From Kiloniellaceae bacterium (lineage in GTDB: Bacteria; Pseudomonadota; Alphaproteobacteria; Kiloniellales; J153): a stretch of 64,000 bases of DNA. The stretch lies in NCBI GenBank assembly GCA_021776135.1, contig JAJFGL010000041.1:1-64000 (forward strand), read 5' to 3'. Positions 33,470 to 46,935 of this stretch are shown here, in pieces; the first letter of the stretch is position 1; the number at the start of each line of letters is the position of its first letter. The position numbers and the translations under genes are program-made. The notes below the pieces were generated by a model that worked only from the letters and a program-made list of their open reading frames with translations, did not search any database and was not told the DNA's origin.

Positions 33470-35722
33470 ATGCCCGATGAGCGCGCCAGCACGGCCCCGA
33501 AACCCGCCTCCAAGATAGAGCCAAGGCTAAACGACGCGCAGCGTTTGCCGGTCCTGCTGCCCCTTCCCCTCGACCGGCCATACGATTACTTGGCGCCGCC
33601 GGACCTGGCATTGGCGCCGGGCGCGGCGGTGCGGGTGTCCCTGGGCGGGCGCGAATCGATCGGCGTGGTTTGGGACCGCGAACCGGGCGGGCGCCAGGTT
33701 CCGGCCGCTAAACTCAAAACCGTTCTGGCGCGTTTCGACGTGCCGCCCCTCAGCGGCGATCAGCGCCGCTTTATCGATTGGGTCGCCAAGTACACCATGG
33801 CCCCGCGCGGCGCGGTTCTACGCATGGCCTTGAGCGTGCCGGCGGCGCTCGATCCGCCGCGCGCCCAAACCGGCTATCGCCTGGCGGCGGGGTGCGGGCC
33901 GGAGATACGCCTGACCCCGGCGCGTAAGCGGGTTCTAGCCGTGGCGAAGGACGCGGGCCCCATGACCTTGGCCGAGCTTGCGCGCACCGCCTCGGTCAGC
34001 ACCTCGGTGGTCAAGGGCTTGCGGGCCGCCGGACTTGTGGAGGAAACAGAGATCGTCGCGCCGCCGCCCTTCGCACGCCCCGATCATGCCCGCGCCGGCC
34101 CAAAGCTATCGCCCGAACAGGCCGCCGCCGCCGCCGACTTACGGGTTCGGGTCGCGGCGGGAACTTACGCCAGCATCTTGCTCGACGGGGTAACCGGCGC
34201 CGGAAAGACGGAGGTTTATTTCGAAGCCATCGCCCAAGCCTTGGAACGCGGCAAACAGGCCCTGGTTCTGCTGCCCGAGATCGCGCTCTCGGCGCAATGG
34301 CTGGAACGCTTTGCGGCCCGCTTCGGAGCCGCGCCGGCGCTTTGGCACTCGGACCTGACGGCGGCGCAAAGGCGCGTGGCGTGGCGCGCGGCGGCGCTGG
34401 GCCAGGCCCGGGTTGTGGTCGGCGCGCGTTCGGCCCTGTTCCTGCCCTTGCATGAGCTGGGCGTCATCGTCGTCGATGAGGAACACGATCCGGCCTTCAA
34501 ACAAGAAGACGGGGTTATCTATCATGCTCGCGACATCGCCGTGGTGCGCGCGCACCTCTTGGGCATACCGATCGTGTTAGCCTCGGCCACGCCGTCCCTG
34601 GAAACCATGGTCAATGTCGAGACCGGGCGTTATGCCAAGGTCCACCTGCCGGATCGCCATGGCGGCGCCGCCATGCCAAGCGTGGAACTGGTCGATTTGC
34701 GCCGCGACCGGCCGGTGAAACTCGCGGGCCTGGGGCAAAGCTGGCTGTCCGAGCGTTTACGCGGCGCCATCGCCGAGACCCTGGAGGCCGGCGAACAGGC
34801 CATGCTGTTTCTGAACCGCCGGGGTTATGCACCCCTGACCCTGTGCCGGGCCTGCGGCCACCGCTTGCAATGCCCTAACTGCACGGCCTGGCTGGTCGAG
34901 CATCGCTCATCCAGGAAGCTGCAATGCCATCACTGCGGTCACCTCGCCGCCCTGCCCGAGGCTTGCCCGTCCTGCGGGGCCCAAGGAACGCTGGCCGCCT
35001 GCGGCCCGGGGGTCGAGCGCCTGGCGGAGGAAATCTCGGTTCTTTTTCCCAAGGCCCGTAGCGCGGTCATGGCCAGCGACACCCTAACCGGGCCCGGCGC
35101 CGCCGCGCGGCTCATCCAAGCCGTGCAAGCGCGCGGGATCGATCTTCTGATCGGCACCCAGATTGTCGCCAAGGGCCACCACTTTCCGCATTTAACCCTG
35201 GTCGGCGTCGTCGATGCCGATCTAGGGCTTTACGGCGGCGATTTGCGCGCGGCGGAGCGGACCTTTCAGTTGTTGCATCAAGTCGCCGGCCGGGCCGGCC
35301 GGGCCGAGCGGCCGGGCCGCGTACTCCTGCAAACGGCGGAACCCGATCATCCGGTCATGCAAGCGCTGGCGCACGGCGGGCGCGACGAATTTTTTCGGGT
35401 CGAGACCGAAATACGCGCAAACCACGGGCTGCCGCCTTTCGGGCACATGGCCGCGCTTATCCTCTCCGGCCTCGAGCCGGCGCCCCTGGACCGCTTTTGC
35501 CGGGCCTTAGCCGGCGCCGCGCCGCGCGCGGAAGGGGTGGCGATTCTGGGGCCCGCCCCTGCCCCCCTGGCGATTTTGCGCGGCCGCCACCGCCGGCGCT
35601 TCCTGCTCAAAACCCGGCGCGATATCCCCCCCCAGGGGATCATCAAGATGTGGCTGGAGGGTCTGAAAACACCCTCCAAGATACGTCTGCAGATCGATAT
35701 CAACCCCTATAGCTTTTTGTAG
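33470..35722 (+). CDS. priA: Primosomal protein N' (replication restart helicase PriA)
   Basis: 750 residues. N-terminal 3'-DNA-binding domain ([16 protein letters not shown]), Walker [10 protein letters not shown] near residue 244, DEEH box in [17 protein letters not shown] motif III, and the zinc-binding insert with C-x2-C pairs (CRACG, CPNC, CHHCG, CPSCG). Loads DnaB at stalled forks. The first methionine at 33470 fits; divergent from the transaldolase gene with 148 bp between them. Confidence 0.96.
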   Translation: MPDERASTAPKPASKIEPRLNDAQRLPVLLPLPLDRPYDYLAPPDLALAPGAAVRVSLGGRESIGVVWDREPGGRQVPAAKLKTVLARFDVPPLSGDQRRFIDWVAKYTMAPRGAVLRMALSVPAALDPPRAQTGYRLAAGCGPEIRLTPARKRVLAVAKDAGPMTLAELARTASVSTSVVKGLRAAGLVEETEIVAPPPFARPDHARAGPKLSPEQAAAAADLRVRVAAGTYASILLDGVTGAGKTEVYFEAIAQALERGKQALVLLPEIALSAQWLERFAARFGAAPALWHSDLTAAQRRVAWRAAALGQARVVVGARSALFLPLHELGVIVVDEEHDPAFKQEDGVIYHARDIAVVRAHLLGIPIVLASATPSLETMVNVETGRYAKVHLPDRHGGAAMPSVELVDLRRDRPVKLAGLGQSWLSERLRGAIAETLEAGEQAMLFLNRRGYAPLTLCRACGHRLQCPNCTAWLVEHRSSRKLQCHHCGHLAALPEACPSCGAQGTLAACGPGVERLAEEISVLFPKARSAVMASDTLTGPGAAARLIQAVQARGIDLLIGTQIVAKGHHFPHLTLVGVVDADLGLYGGDLRAAERTFQLLHQVAGRAGRAERPGRVLLQTAEPDHPVMQALAHGGRDEFFRVETEIRANHGLPPFGHMAALILSGLEPAPLDRFCRALAGAAPRAEGVAILGPAPAPLAILRGRHRRRFLLKTRRDIPPQGIIKMWLEGLKTPSKIRLQIDINPYSFL

Positions 35723-35746
35723 CCGCGCGTATATTCGATAGGTGGA

Positions 35747-36034
35747 CTATTCCCGTGGATGGCGCCGGGTTTCTACGAATGAGCGCAGGACGGCGTTGAT
35801 GCGGGTCTGATACCCGCGCCCCTGAGACTTGAACCAAGCAAGCACATCGGCGTCCAACCGTATCGTAACCGGAGTCTTCGCTTGCTCGCTAGGCATGACG
35901 ACGCGCGCTTGGCGCCAGAAATCCTCGCCAATGTCGATTTCCGGTGCATCGGCGGGCGTCGGCACATAGTCGCCGCGCTTAGTCATCGCCTCGGCTTCGC
36001 CGCGCGAGTAACGCTTCGTATCTTTTCTTGCCAT
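35747..36034 (-). CDS. brnA: BrnA family antitoxin
   Basis: 95 residues. The C-terminal ribbon-helix-helix segment TPVTIRLDADVLAWFKSQGRGYQTRINAVLRSFV is typical of BrnA, which neutralises BrnT and represses the operon as a dimer. Lies 3' of brnT with a 56-bp overlap, in the usual toxin-first order. The N-terminal half (SRGEAEAMTKRGDYVPTPADAPEID) is the expected toxin-contacting region. Confidence 0.9.
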   Translation of the reverse strand: MARKDTKRYSRGEAEAMTKRGDYVPTPADAPEIDIGEDFWRQARVVMPSEQAKTPVTIRLDADVLAWFKSQGRGYQTRINAVLRSFVETRRHPRE

Positions 36035-36275
36035 CCTGACCTACCTTCCAAGCGGTAATAATTCGCCGGCAATCGCCGCGCCAAGTATAGGCGACGAAGT
36101 AGTAATCCTCGCCGGCGTGTCCCAGGGCACGAAATCGAGGTTCGCCGTAGTCTTCGCGATCGTCTTCCGCCTCTAACGTTGGGTTATCGAAGATGCCCAC
36201 CGCGGCGCGGAAATCGACCCCGCGAAGCCGTATGTTTTCCAGGCGCTTTTCCTCATCCCATTCAAACCCGGCCAT
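35979..36275 (-). CDS. brnT: BrnT family toxin (ribonuclease)
   Basis: 98 residues of the BrnT fold (PF04365-type, RelE-like ribonuclease). The start FEWDEEKRLENIRLRGVDFRAA and the strands RFRALGHAGEDYYFVAYTWRGDCRRIITAWKV are characteristic; conserved R and H positions for RNA cleavage are present. Sits between priA and the atp operon as a small independent unit. The start codon is only about seven bases downstream of a near-consensus -10 element, which suggests a leaderless mRNA. Confidence 0.92.
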   Translation of the reverse strand: MAGFEWDEEKRLENIRLRGVDFRAAVGIFDNPTLEAEDDREDYGEPRFRALGHAGEDYYFVAYTWRGDCRRIITAWKVGQDGKKRYEALLARRSRGDD

Positions 36276-36281
36276 ACATTG

Positions 36282-36310
36282 ACTCTACATAATGTACGTA
36301 CATTTGTCAA
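36282..36310 (-). promoter_or_regulatory. brnTA promoter with embedded palindromic operator
   Basis: On the minus strand TTGACA (36310-36305) and TAGAGT (36287-36282) are 17 bases apart. The spacer contains the 14-bp perfect palindrome AATGTACGTACATT (36304-36291). BrnA autorepression is established for the family, and an operator between -35 and -10 fits it. The expected transcription start coincides with the A of the brnT ATG at 36275. Confidence 0.75.
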
Positions 36311-36553
36311 TATAAGAAAACGCCATTAAACCAAGTGGATTACCGGGTCGCGAGCGTCCGAATTCGCGGTCTTCGACACGCCCAAGTCGGCTTGCCACAC
36401 TCAAGGGTCTGTGATACCAAATTCGCGCCGCGCACGGGGAGATTGCCTCGGGTATTCTTGGGATTTGGGCGGCGATTTGGGGAATGCGAGAAGTCTTCGC
36501 CCCGCGGTGCCCTTGAGGCCGCCGCCGCGCGAACTGCTTGGGGGTTAGCCGGC

Positions 36554-38643
<2,090 letters not shown>

Positions 38644-38666
38644 TTTGCTCTAGCGGTTAGGTAGCC

Positions 38667-39554
38667 ATGGCCAGCCTTAAGGATCTGCGGGTTCGTATCG
38701 CCAGCGTCAAGTCGACGCAGAAGATCACCTCGGCCATGAAAATGGTCGCGGCGGCGAAGCTGCGCCGCGCCCAGGAGCATGTCGAGGCGGCCCGGCCTTA
38801 TGCCGAGCGCATGGAGCGTATGCTCGGCTCCCTGGCCAAGGCGGCGGCGGGTCAAGAAGGCGCGCCCAAGCTCTTGGCGGGAAGCGGCCGGGAAGACGTT
38901 CACCTCCTAGTCGTCGGCAGCGCGGACCGGGGCCTGTGCGGCGGTTTCAATACCGGCATCGTGCGCAAAGCGCGCCGCAGCGCCGAAAAGCTGCTCGAGG
39001 ACGGCAAATCGGTCAAGATCCTGTGCGTTGGGCGCAAGGGACGCGATCAATTGCGCCGCGCCTACGGCGACATGATCGTCGATACCATCGAAGACGTGGC
39101 CAAGCCGCGCGTGACCTTCGAGGCGGCCGAGAATATCGGCCAACGCATCGCCCAGATGTTCGAAGCCGGGGAGTTCGACGTCTGCACCCTGTTCTACGCG
39201 CGTTTCAAATCCGCCATGACCCAGATCGTGACCGCGCAGCAATTGATCCCTTTTGCCGTTGAGCAAGAAGAGTCCGCGGCGGCCGAGACCGGCGCCAAAG
39301 CGGTTTACGAGTACGAGCCGGACGAAAACGAGATACTGGCCGAGCTATTGCCGCGCAACCTGGCCGTGCAGTTGTTCAAGGCCCTGCTGGAAAACAACGC
39401 CAGCGAGCACGGCGCGCGCATGACCGCCATGGATAGCGCGACCCGCAACGCCGGCGAAATGATCGACAAGCTGACCTTGACCTACAACCGCACCCGACAA
39501 GCGGTGATCACCAAGGAACTGATTGAAATCATCTCCGGCGCGGAGGCTTTGTAG
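38667..39554 (+). CDS. atpG: ATP synthase F1 gamma subunit
   Basis: 295 residues. The N-terminal helix [36 protein letters not shown] and the C-terminal [41 protein letters not shown] form the rotating coiled coil. [13 protein letters not shown] marks the central Rossmann-like domain. 23 bp after atpA. Confidence 0.98.
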   Translation: MASLKDLRVRIASVKSTQKITSAMKMVAAAKLRRAQEHVEAARPYAERMERMLGSLAKAAAGQEGAPKLLAGSGREDVHLLVVGSADRGLCGGFNTGIVRKARRSAEKLLEDGKSVKILCVGRKGRDQLRRAYGDMIVDTIEDVAKPRVTFEAAENIGQRIAQMFEAGEFDVCTLFYARFKSAMTQIVTAQQLIPFAVEQEESAAAETGAKAVYEYEPDENEILAELLPRNLAVQLFKALLENNASEHGARMTAMDSATRNAGEMIDKLTLTYNRTRQAVITKELIEIISGAEAL

Positions 39555-39580
39555 CGCCCCGGCGCGGCCGAACCCGGTAA

Positions 39581-41032
<1,452 letters not shown>

Positions 41033-41055
41033 ACCGCTAAGCGAAGGAGCCGCCC

Positions 41056-41463
41056 ATGGCCGAAGATAGGGTTGAGTTCGAGCTGGTTTCGCCCGAGCGG
41101 CTATTGCTGTCCGAAGAGGTGGAGATGGTCGTGGTGCCCGGCACGGAAGGCGATTTCGGCGTCTTGCCCCGGCACACGCCCATGATCTCGACCCTGCGCC
41201 CCGGCGTTATCCGCGTTTATGAGAAGGACGCGGTGAAGGAAAGCATCTTCGTGGCCGGCGGTTTCGCCGAGGTCACGCCGGAACGTTGCACGGTCCTGGC
41301 CGATCATGCCGTGCCGGTCGCCGAGATCGACCGCGCGGCAGCCGAACAACAGCTTAAGGACGCGCGCGAGGATCTTTCCGAGGCCAAGGACGAGGCCGAG
41401 CGCAAGGCGGTGGAAAAAACCATCGCCGCCGCCGAGGCCATGCTGCAAGTCAGCCAAGGATAA
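41056..41463 (+). CDS. atpC: ATP synthase F1 epsilon subunit
   Basis: 135 residues. N-terminal beta sandwich (FELVSPERLLLSEEVEMVVVPGTEGDFGVLPRHTPMI) and a C-terminal helical hairpin rich in A, E and K that inhibits rotation. Ribosome site GAAGGAG is a few bases upstream. Ends the F1 operon, which lacks the Fo genes as usual in alphaproteobacteria. Confidence 0.97.
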   Translation: MAEDRVEFELVSPERLLLSEEVEMVVVPGTEGDFGVLPRHTPMISTLRPGVIRVYEKDAVKESIFVAGGFAEVTPERCTVLADHAVPVAEIDRAAAEQQLKDAREDLSEAKDEAERKAVEKTIAAAEAMLQVSQG

Positions 41464-41489
41464 AGCCTTTCACCATTTAGAAGACCGTC

Positions 41490-42311
41490 ATGGCCGCTAA
41501 ACGCTGGACTCTCGACGATATTCCCTGGGCCGATTTCGATCCGGCCAAGGTCGATCCCGACATGCTGAAGGTCGCCAAGGCGGCCAGCATGGTCGAATAT
41601 AACGGCGCCGACTACGCCGTCTATCTGTGCAAGGTTTTCCACGACGACCCGGTTATTCAAGAGGCGGTTCGCACCTGGGCCCAGGAGGAGGTCCAGCATG
41701 GGCAGGCCCTTGGCCGCTGGGCGGCCTTGGCCGACCCCGATTTCGATTTCGAGGCCAGTTTCAAGCGTTTCACGGCGGGGTACCGGATACCTCTGGACGC
41801 CACCCAGTCGGTGCGCGGGTCGCGCGCCGGCGAGTTGGTGGCGCGCTGCATCGTCGAGGTCGGAACCTCATCCCACTACGCGTCCCTGGGCGCGGCCTGC
41901 CGGGAGCCGGTCCTGCGGTCCATTTGCCGCCATATCGCGGCCGACGAGTTTCGTCACTACAAGCTCTTCTATACCCATCTGAAACGCTATCTGGCGGCCG
42001 AGAATATCGGTCGCCTGCGCCGGGTCGCCGTGGTGCTGGGCCGCATCGGCGAGAGCGAGGACGACGAGCTGGCCTATGCCTACTATGCCGCCAATGCCGG
42101 GCCGGGCGAAATTTACGAGCGCAAGCGCTGGTCCCGGGCCTACGGGTCGCGGGCCTTCGCCCATGTCCGGCGCGAGCATGTGGATCGCGGCATCGCCATG
42201 ACCTTCAAGGCGGCAGGCCTCAACCCACAAGGCCGGCTGGCGCGCTTTGCCGGCCGGGCCGGTTTCCGCCTGCTGCAAGCGCGTGGCCGCCGTTGGGCCA
42301 GGGCCGCCTAG
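41490..42311 (+). CDS. Ferritin-like di-iron family protein
   Basis: 273 residues, mostly helical. Two metal-binding helix signatures are visible: WAQEEVQHGQALGRW near residue 65 and ADEFRHYKLFY near residue 150, with further Glu in CIVEVGTSSHYA, giving the E...ExxH...E...ExxH set of ferritin-like and acyl-ACP-desaturase-like carboxylate proteins. Substrate and role unknown. It begins 26 bp after atpC and may be read through from the F1 operon. The C-terminus is strongly basic. Confidence 0.75.
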   Translation: MAAKRWTLDDIPWADFDPAKVDPDMLKVAKAASMVEYNGADYAVYLCKVFHDDPVIQEAVRTWAQEEVQHGQALGRWAALADPDFDFEASFKRFTAGYRIPLDATQSVRGSRAGELVARCIVEVGTSSHYASLGAACREPVLRSICRHIAADEFRHYKLFYTHLKRYLAAENIGRLRRVAVVLGRIGESEDDELAYAYYAANAGPGEIYERKRWSRAYGSRAFAHVRREHVDRGIAMTFKAAGLNPQGRLARFAGRAGFRLLQARGRRWARAA

Positions 42312-42384
42312 CGCATTCTCCGTTTTGGTTGAACGCCGTCATACCAGGGCCATCGCCTTTGGCGCGGCATCTCCATCGGTGTGT

Positions 42385-42471
42385 CCTTCGACCGGTTCAG
42401 GATGAGGATATTCGGGCGCGGCATAAAGAAATGTCCTCATGCTGAGCCCCTCATACTGAGCCTGTCGAAGG
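42385..42471. repeat. REP-like palindromic intergenic element
   Basis: CCTTCGACCGGTTCAGGATG at 42385-42404 is answered in inverse orientation by two imperfect copies, TCCTCATGCTGAGCC (42434-42448) and CCTCATACTGAGCCTGTCGA (from 42449, ending CGAAGG at 42471). Sequences of the form CTTCGACAGGCTCAGGATGAGG are very common dispersed repeats in alphaproteobacterial genomes (from memory). The remaining intergenic DNA, 42312-42510, contains no gene I can support. Confidence 0.7.
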
Positions 42472-42510
42472 ATTGTTGCCGCGAAGATCCTTATCCCGCA
42501 ACCTGCCGGG

Positions 42511-43023
42511 TCAATTCTTCCGCAGGCCCTCTACCACTTCGCTGAATTCGGCGGCCACGGCCTTGTAGAGCGAGCGCTTGAACTCAACAATGAGACCGGG
42601 CAGCTCCGCCGCTTCGGCCCAGCGCCAGGCGCTGAATTCCGGATGCTCGGTGGCGATGTCGATGTCCGATTCGGCGCCTTCGAAGGCCATGGCGAACCAC
42701 ATCTGCTCCTGCCCGCGATAGCGCCCGCGCCAAACTTTGGGCACGAGATCATGGGGCAGGTCATAGCGTAACCAATCCCGGCTTTGCGCGAGGATACGCG
42801 CCGTGGCGATGCCGGTTTCTTCTTCCAATTCACGTAACGCCGCGGCCTGCGGCGATTCGCCCTTGTCGATGCCCCCTTGCGGCATTTGCCAGGCGTTGCT
42901 GGGGCTGTCGATTCTTTGGGCGACAAAGACCTGCCCTACGCGGTTGAGAAGCATGACCCCGACTCCAGGCCGGTAAGGCAGCTTGGCGATCTCCTTTAGA
43001 CTAGGCGCTTTTTTGGGGCTCAC
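42511..43023 (-). CDS. rppH: RNA 5'-pyrophosphohydrolase RppH (Nudix)
   Basis: 170 residues. Nudix box GGIDKGESPQAAALRELEEETG at about 50-71 contains the catalytic REL-x-EE. PYRPGVGVMLLN at the start and WQMPQGG are characteristic of RppH/IalA. Removes pyrophosphate from mRNA 5' ends to begin decay. Overlaps the deacetylase-like gene by 4 bp (ATGA). Confidence 0.95.
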   Translation of the reverse strand: MSPKKAPSLKEIAKLPYRPGVGVMLLNRVGQVFVAQRIDSPSNAWQMPQGGIDKGESPQAAALRELEEETGIATARILAQSRDWLRYDLPHDLVPKVWRGRYRGQEQMWFAMAFEGAESDIDIATEHPEFSAWRWAEAAELPGLIVEFKRSLYKAVAAEFSEVVEGLRKN

Positions 43024-44297
43024 TGTTCGGGAATTTCCCGGGCCGCGGTTTGGCCCGTCAGGCGCGCGGCGGCGATCGATGAGAGAGGCGCCAGGACGAA
43101 ACCGCGGGTTTCGACCTCCGCCGCCCAGACGCGCAGGCGCTCGATGGTCACCGGATAGGTCTGCCCGATGGCGACCGCGAAGCCCTGGGTCCGCGCGATG
43201 CGCTCCAATTGCACCAGCCGGTCGTCGATCGCCACCCGGCTGGCCTGGGCGCGGTCGAGGAAGCGGTCGTTGACGGCGCTCGCCATGCCGATCTTCAAGG
43301 CCAGCGGCCCGGCGACGCTGGCTTCACTGGCGCGGCTGTCGAGGAACAGCATGCCCCGGTTTTTCAACTCTTCCAAAATCGGCGCGATGTGTTCCTCCGA
43401 GGCCAGAAAGCGTGAGCCCATAACCGCGGAAACGCCGATAAAGCCCGTGGTCCGTTTCAAGGTCCAATCCAGGCGCTCAAGGTTCTGCCGCGCGGATAAT
43501 GCGGTTAATAGCGCCTGGGGTCCGGGATCGTCGTCGGGGTAACTGGTCGGCTCCATGGGCAGGTCCAGGAGCACCTCATGGCCATTGACCCGGGCCAAAG
43601 CGACCCATTCGTTCAAGCGGCGCGAATAGGGCGTGAAGGAAAGCGATATGGCGCTGGGAAGCTGTTTAATCGCCGCTTGGGTGGCGGCGGAAGATAGGCC
43701 CAGGCCGGTCAAAACGACGGAAATGCGTGGCAGCTCGCCCGGCGCGTCGAAGGGCTGAGCGTGACGCCGCCAGGGGGGCAGCACTTCCGGCGCCGGCGCC
43801 AGTGCCGGTGCGGACAGTGCGGGAAGCGCCGCCTCCTGGGTCTCGGCCGGCGCCGCCTGGGCCTCGGCCGGCGCCGTCTGGGTCTCGGCTACCGCTTCCT
43901 GCCCGGACTCGGACGGCGCCTCTCCGGGTACGCTGTCTAGGGATTCAGCCGGTTCCGGCGGCGGCGGTGCGTCTGCTTCCGGCTTGACCACGGTTTCGGG
44001 AACCGGGGCCACGACCACCGGCGGCGCGGGCGCGATTTCTTTTTGCGGCGGCGCGGCTTGGGGTTCGGCGGGTTCCACGCGCGCTTCCATGGTCTCGCCG
44101 TCCAGGGTCTCGGGCGGGACTTGCAGATCCACGGCGGGCGCGGGTGCGCTCGCGGACATGGGCTCCGCGTCCGGCCCGGGCAGGAACAGCACGTACCCGC
44201 CCGCCGCGCCCAGCGTGCCCAACAAGGCCAGCCAAGCGACGAGCAACCCCCAACCGGCCACCCGGGAGCCGATGGAACGCGGCGCCGCGTCGCTCAA
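43020..44297 (-). CDS. Divergent polysaccharide deacetylase family protein (YibQ/DUF610-like)
   Basis: 425 residues. One N-terminal transmembrane anchor (WGLLVAWLALLGTLGAAGGYVLFL), a long Pro/Ala/Glu-rich periplasmic linker (about 40-190) containing near-repeats such as TQTAPAEAQAAPAET, then the divergent deacetylase domain (RISVVLTGLGLSSAATQAAIKQLPSAISLSFTPY). The aspartate normally found early in the fold is replaced (VVLTGLG), as expected for the divergent family. Probably acts on or regulates peptidoglycan, together with envC and ctpA upstream. Confidence 0.88.
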   Translation of the reverse strand: MSDAAPRSIGSRVAGWGLLVAWLALLGTLGAAGGYVLFLPGPDAEPMSASAPAPAVDLQVPPETLDGETMEARVEPAEPQAAPPQKEIAPAPPVVVAPVPETVVKPEADAPPPPEPAESLDSVPGEAPSESGQEAVAETQTAPAEAQAAPAETQEAALPALSAPALAPAPEVLPPWRRHAQPFDAPGELPRISVVLTGLGLSSAATQAAIKQLPSAISLSFTPYSRRLNEWVALARVNGHEVLLDLPMEPTSYPDDDPGPQALLTALSARQNLERLDWTLKRTTGFIGVSAVMGSRFLASEEHIAPILEELKNRGMLFLDSRASEASVAGPLALKIGMASAVNDRFLDRAQASRVAIDDRLVQLERIARTQGFAVAIGQTYPVTIERLRVWAAEVETRGFVLAPLSSIAAARLTGQTAAREIPEQ

Positions 44298-44350
44298 GTG
44301 CCTCCCTCCGCTACTTCAGTTCCACCACGCTAGCGCGGCGATTCAACCAC

Positions 44351-45625
44351 TCAGTTAATCGCCCGTTCGCGCACCAAGGCCAAACCACGCAAAAGGTCCA
44401 AGGCGCGCGCGAGCTGGTAGTCTTGCGGCTGAGCGGATGTTGCCGCGGTTCCCTCTTCCGGCGTTTCTTGGCCGCTACCCTGCGGCACGTCGAGGGCGCC
44501 GCGCAGGTCCGATTCCTTGGTTCGGGCCGAGGCATCGAGGGTTTCGATCTTGGCTTGTTGAACCTCGATGTCCGGGGTAATTCCCGTGCCCTGAATCGAG
44601 CGTCCCGAAGGTGTGTAGTAGCGTGCCGTGGTCAGGCGCATGGCGCCGTTTCCGCTGACCGGAATAATGGTCTGAACCGACCCCTTACCGAACGACGTGG
44701 TCCCCATGATGATCGCCCGGCGGTGATCCTGCAGCGCGCCGGCCACGATCTCGGACGCGGACGCCGAACCGCCGTTGATCAGGACGACAATCGGCAAGCC
44801 CTTGGCCAGGTCGCCGCCGCGGGCATTGTAACGCTGCGCGTTCTCGGGATCGCGGCCCCGGGTCGAGACGATTTCCCCTTGACCGAGAAAGGCGTCGGAC
44901 ACGGCGATGGCCTGGTCCAGCAAGCCGCCCGGATTATTGCGTAAATCCAAAATGACGCCGGTCATGGTGTCGCCGAGTTCTTCGCTTCGCTTCTTGATCT
45001 GAGCTTCCAGTCCGGGCGCGGTCTGTTCGTTGAATGTCGTAATACGGACATAGGCCGCCTTGCCCTCCGTGCGTCCGCGCACCGAGGTGATCTTTATGAC
45101 CGCGCGGGTGATGTTCACGTCGAAGGGCTCGCGCCCGTTGCGCCGGATAGACAGCTTGATGGAGGAATCCACCAGGCCGCGCATCATATCGACCGCCTCG
45201 TTTAGGCTCAATCCCTGCACGGGTTTCGAATCGAGATGGGTAATCAGGTCGCCGGCCTCGATCCCGGCCTTGAAGGCCGGGGTGTCGTCGATCGGCGAGA
45301 CCACCTTGACCAGGCCGTTTTCCATGGTCACTTCGATGCCAAGCCCGCCGAACTCGCCCTTGGTCTGAACCCGCATATCGCGGAACGAATCCGCGTTCAG
45401 ATAGCTTGAGTGCGGATCCAACGACGACAACATGCCTTGGATCGCCAGCTCTATCAGCTTCTGATCGGAGACCTCCTCCACATAGTCGGCGCGAACACGC
45501 TCGAACACATCGCCGAACAGCTTTAGCTGACGATAGGTGTCGGTACGGTTTTCCTGTGCCGAAATTCCTAAGGGAATAAACCCGATAACCACGGCCAGAA
45601 TAGTCACTATCTTCAATCTGCGCAT
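44351..45625 (-). CDS. ctpA: Carboxyl-terminal processing protease CtpA (S41)
   Basis: 424 residues with an N-terminal signal/anchor (IVTILAVVIGFIPLGISAQE). A PDZ domain (about 85-165, GLGIEVTMENGLVKVVSPIDDTPAFKAG) is followed by the S41 core with the catalytic serine in GGSASASEIVAGAL and lysine in TTSFGKGSVQTIIP. Degrades periplasmic peptidoglycan hydrolases or lipoproteins in other bacteria. Start overlaps the envC stop (TAATG). Confidence 0.95.
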   Translation of the reverse strand: MRRLKIVTILAVVIGFIPLGISAQENRTDTYRQLKLFGDVFERVRADYVEEVSDQKLIELAIQGMLSSLDPHSSYLNADSFRDMRVQTKGEFGGLGIEVTMENGLVKVVSPIDDTPAFKAGIEAGDLITHLDSKPVQGLSLNEAVDMMRGLVDSSIKLSIRRNGREPFDVNITRAVIKITSVRGRTEGKAAYVRITTFNEQTAPGLEAQIKKRSEELGDTMTGVILDLRNNPGGLLDQAIAVSDAFLGQGEIVSTRGRDPENAQRYNARGGDLAKGLPIVVLINGGSASASEIVAGALQDHRRAIIMGTTSFGKGSVQTIIPVSGNGAMRLTTARYYTPSGRSIQGTGITPDIEVQQAKIETLDASARTKESDLRGALDVPQGSGQETPEEGTAATSAQPQDYQLARALDLLRGLALVRERAIN

Positions 45626-46935
45626 TAGCTTCTTACCTTATCGCCAGTTGTCGCAAGCCAGGGAAGCGGGTTGATAGGCCGGCCCGCATGCCGCAATTCC
45701 AAATATAACTCGGGCGTGGCCCCGGGTGGCCCGCCCAGGATACCCACCGGTTCCCCGGCAAGCAGCCATTGTCCCACCACGGCATCGATTCGTCCTAAAC
45801 CGGACAGGAGGGTATGATATCGCCCGCCATGCTCGATGATCAAGATTTGCCCGTAACTTCTAAACTTACCCGCGTAAACAACCTTACCATCAAATGGGGC
45901 AACAATCTGTGCGCCTTTTCGCGCCGCGATGACAATACCGCGCGCGGCGCGGCCATCGCTCTGGGTTTGGCCGAAGCGGGTTTTCATCTTACCCCGCGCC
46001 GGCACGATAAGGCTGCGTCCTGCGGAGGGAAATGGGCGGATATTGGGCGGCCGCGCCAGGGCGGTTTGCGTGGCCGGGGCCTCGGGTTCTTGGCTGGGCG
46101 CGGCGGAAGGGGCGGATTTCCGCGCTTTTTCAGCCTCGGCTCTTTTTGTATCTTGTTCGCGGGCCTGGGCCGCCTTGGCGGCGCGTTGTTTCGCCTCCCG
46201 CGCCGCCCGCGCCGCCGACTGGCGCTCCTCGCGCACGACCGTCTCCATCAGCTCACGCAGATCCTTGGCCCGCGCGGCCAGGCGCGCGGCGCGCTCGCGG
46301 GCGGCTTTTTGGTCCTGGGTCAAGACGGCCCATAGCTCGCGCTTGCGCTCGATCAAGGCGGTCAGGCGCACCCGGTCGGCGGCCAGCGCCGCCGCGGTCT
46401 CGCTTTCCTGGCTTCGCCGGGCCGCGATCTGGGTGCGCAGGGCGGCTAATTCATCCAATTCCGCGCGCAACGCCGCGGCCCGCGCCTCGATCGCGGGGAT
46501 CGCGGCGCGCAGTAACATGCCGCTGCGAACGGTGTCGATCGGCGGCGCCGGCGATAGCAGCAGCGCATCGCTGGGTTGCAGGGCAATTCTTTGCAGGGCG
46601 CCCAGGGTGAATCCCAATTGGCCGCGCCGGGCCGCCAGGGCCTCGACTTTCGCGGACTCCTGGCTTTCCAGATCGGCCAAAAGCGCCTCAAGGGCGCTCA
46701 ATCTGGCTTCGTGATCTTGCGCGCCCCGTGCGGCCGAGATGGATTCAACCTGCAGCGCCTGTATTTCGCGCGCCAGATTCGCCGCCCGCTGCATAAGCTC
46801 TTCCGCCTGGGCCCGATCCCGGCGCAAGGCCCGCTCAATATCCTTGAGTTCTTTTTGCTGCGCGGCCGCGGGCTGAATCGTGGTGAGACTCAAGACCGCG
46901 AAAACCGCCAAGACCAGGGTCTTTTCCCGGTTCAT
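45625..46935 (-). CDS. EnvC-like murein hydrolase activator (degenerate LytM/M23)
   Basis: 436 residues from the ATG at 46935 (MNREKTLVLAVFAVLS). Signal peptide, then a long charged coiled coil (about 30-270), then a LytM domain. The catalytic H-x-x-x-D of active M23 enzymes is replaced by GIVIAARKGA, while ILIIEHGGRYHTLLSGL is kept. This is the EnvC pattern, meaning it activates an amidase rather than cutting peptidoglycan itself. ATGA overlap with gpmI. Confidence 0.92.
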   Translation of the reverse strand: MNREKTLVLAVFAVLSLTTIQPAAAQQKELKDIERALRRDRAQAEELMQRAANLAREIQALQVESISAARGAQDHEARLSALEALLADLESQESAKVEALAARRGQLGFTLGALQRIALQPSDALLLSPAPPIDTVRSGMLLRAAIPAIEARAAALRAELDELAALRTQIAARRSQESETAAALAADRVRLTALIERKRELWAVLTQDQKAARERAARLAARAKDLRELMETVVREERQSAARAAREAKQRAAKAAQAREQDTKRAEAEKARKSAPSAAPSQEPEAPATQTALARPPNIRPFPSAGRSLIVPARGKMKTRFGQTQSDGRAARGIVIAARKGAQIVAPFDGKVVYAGKFRSYGQILIIEHGGRYHTLLSGLGRIDAVVGQWLLAGEPVGILGGPPGATPELYLELRHAGRPINPLPWLATTGDKVRS

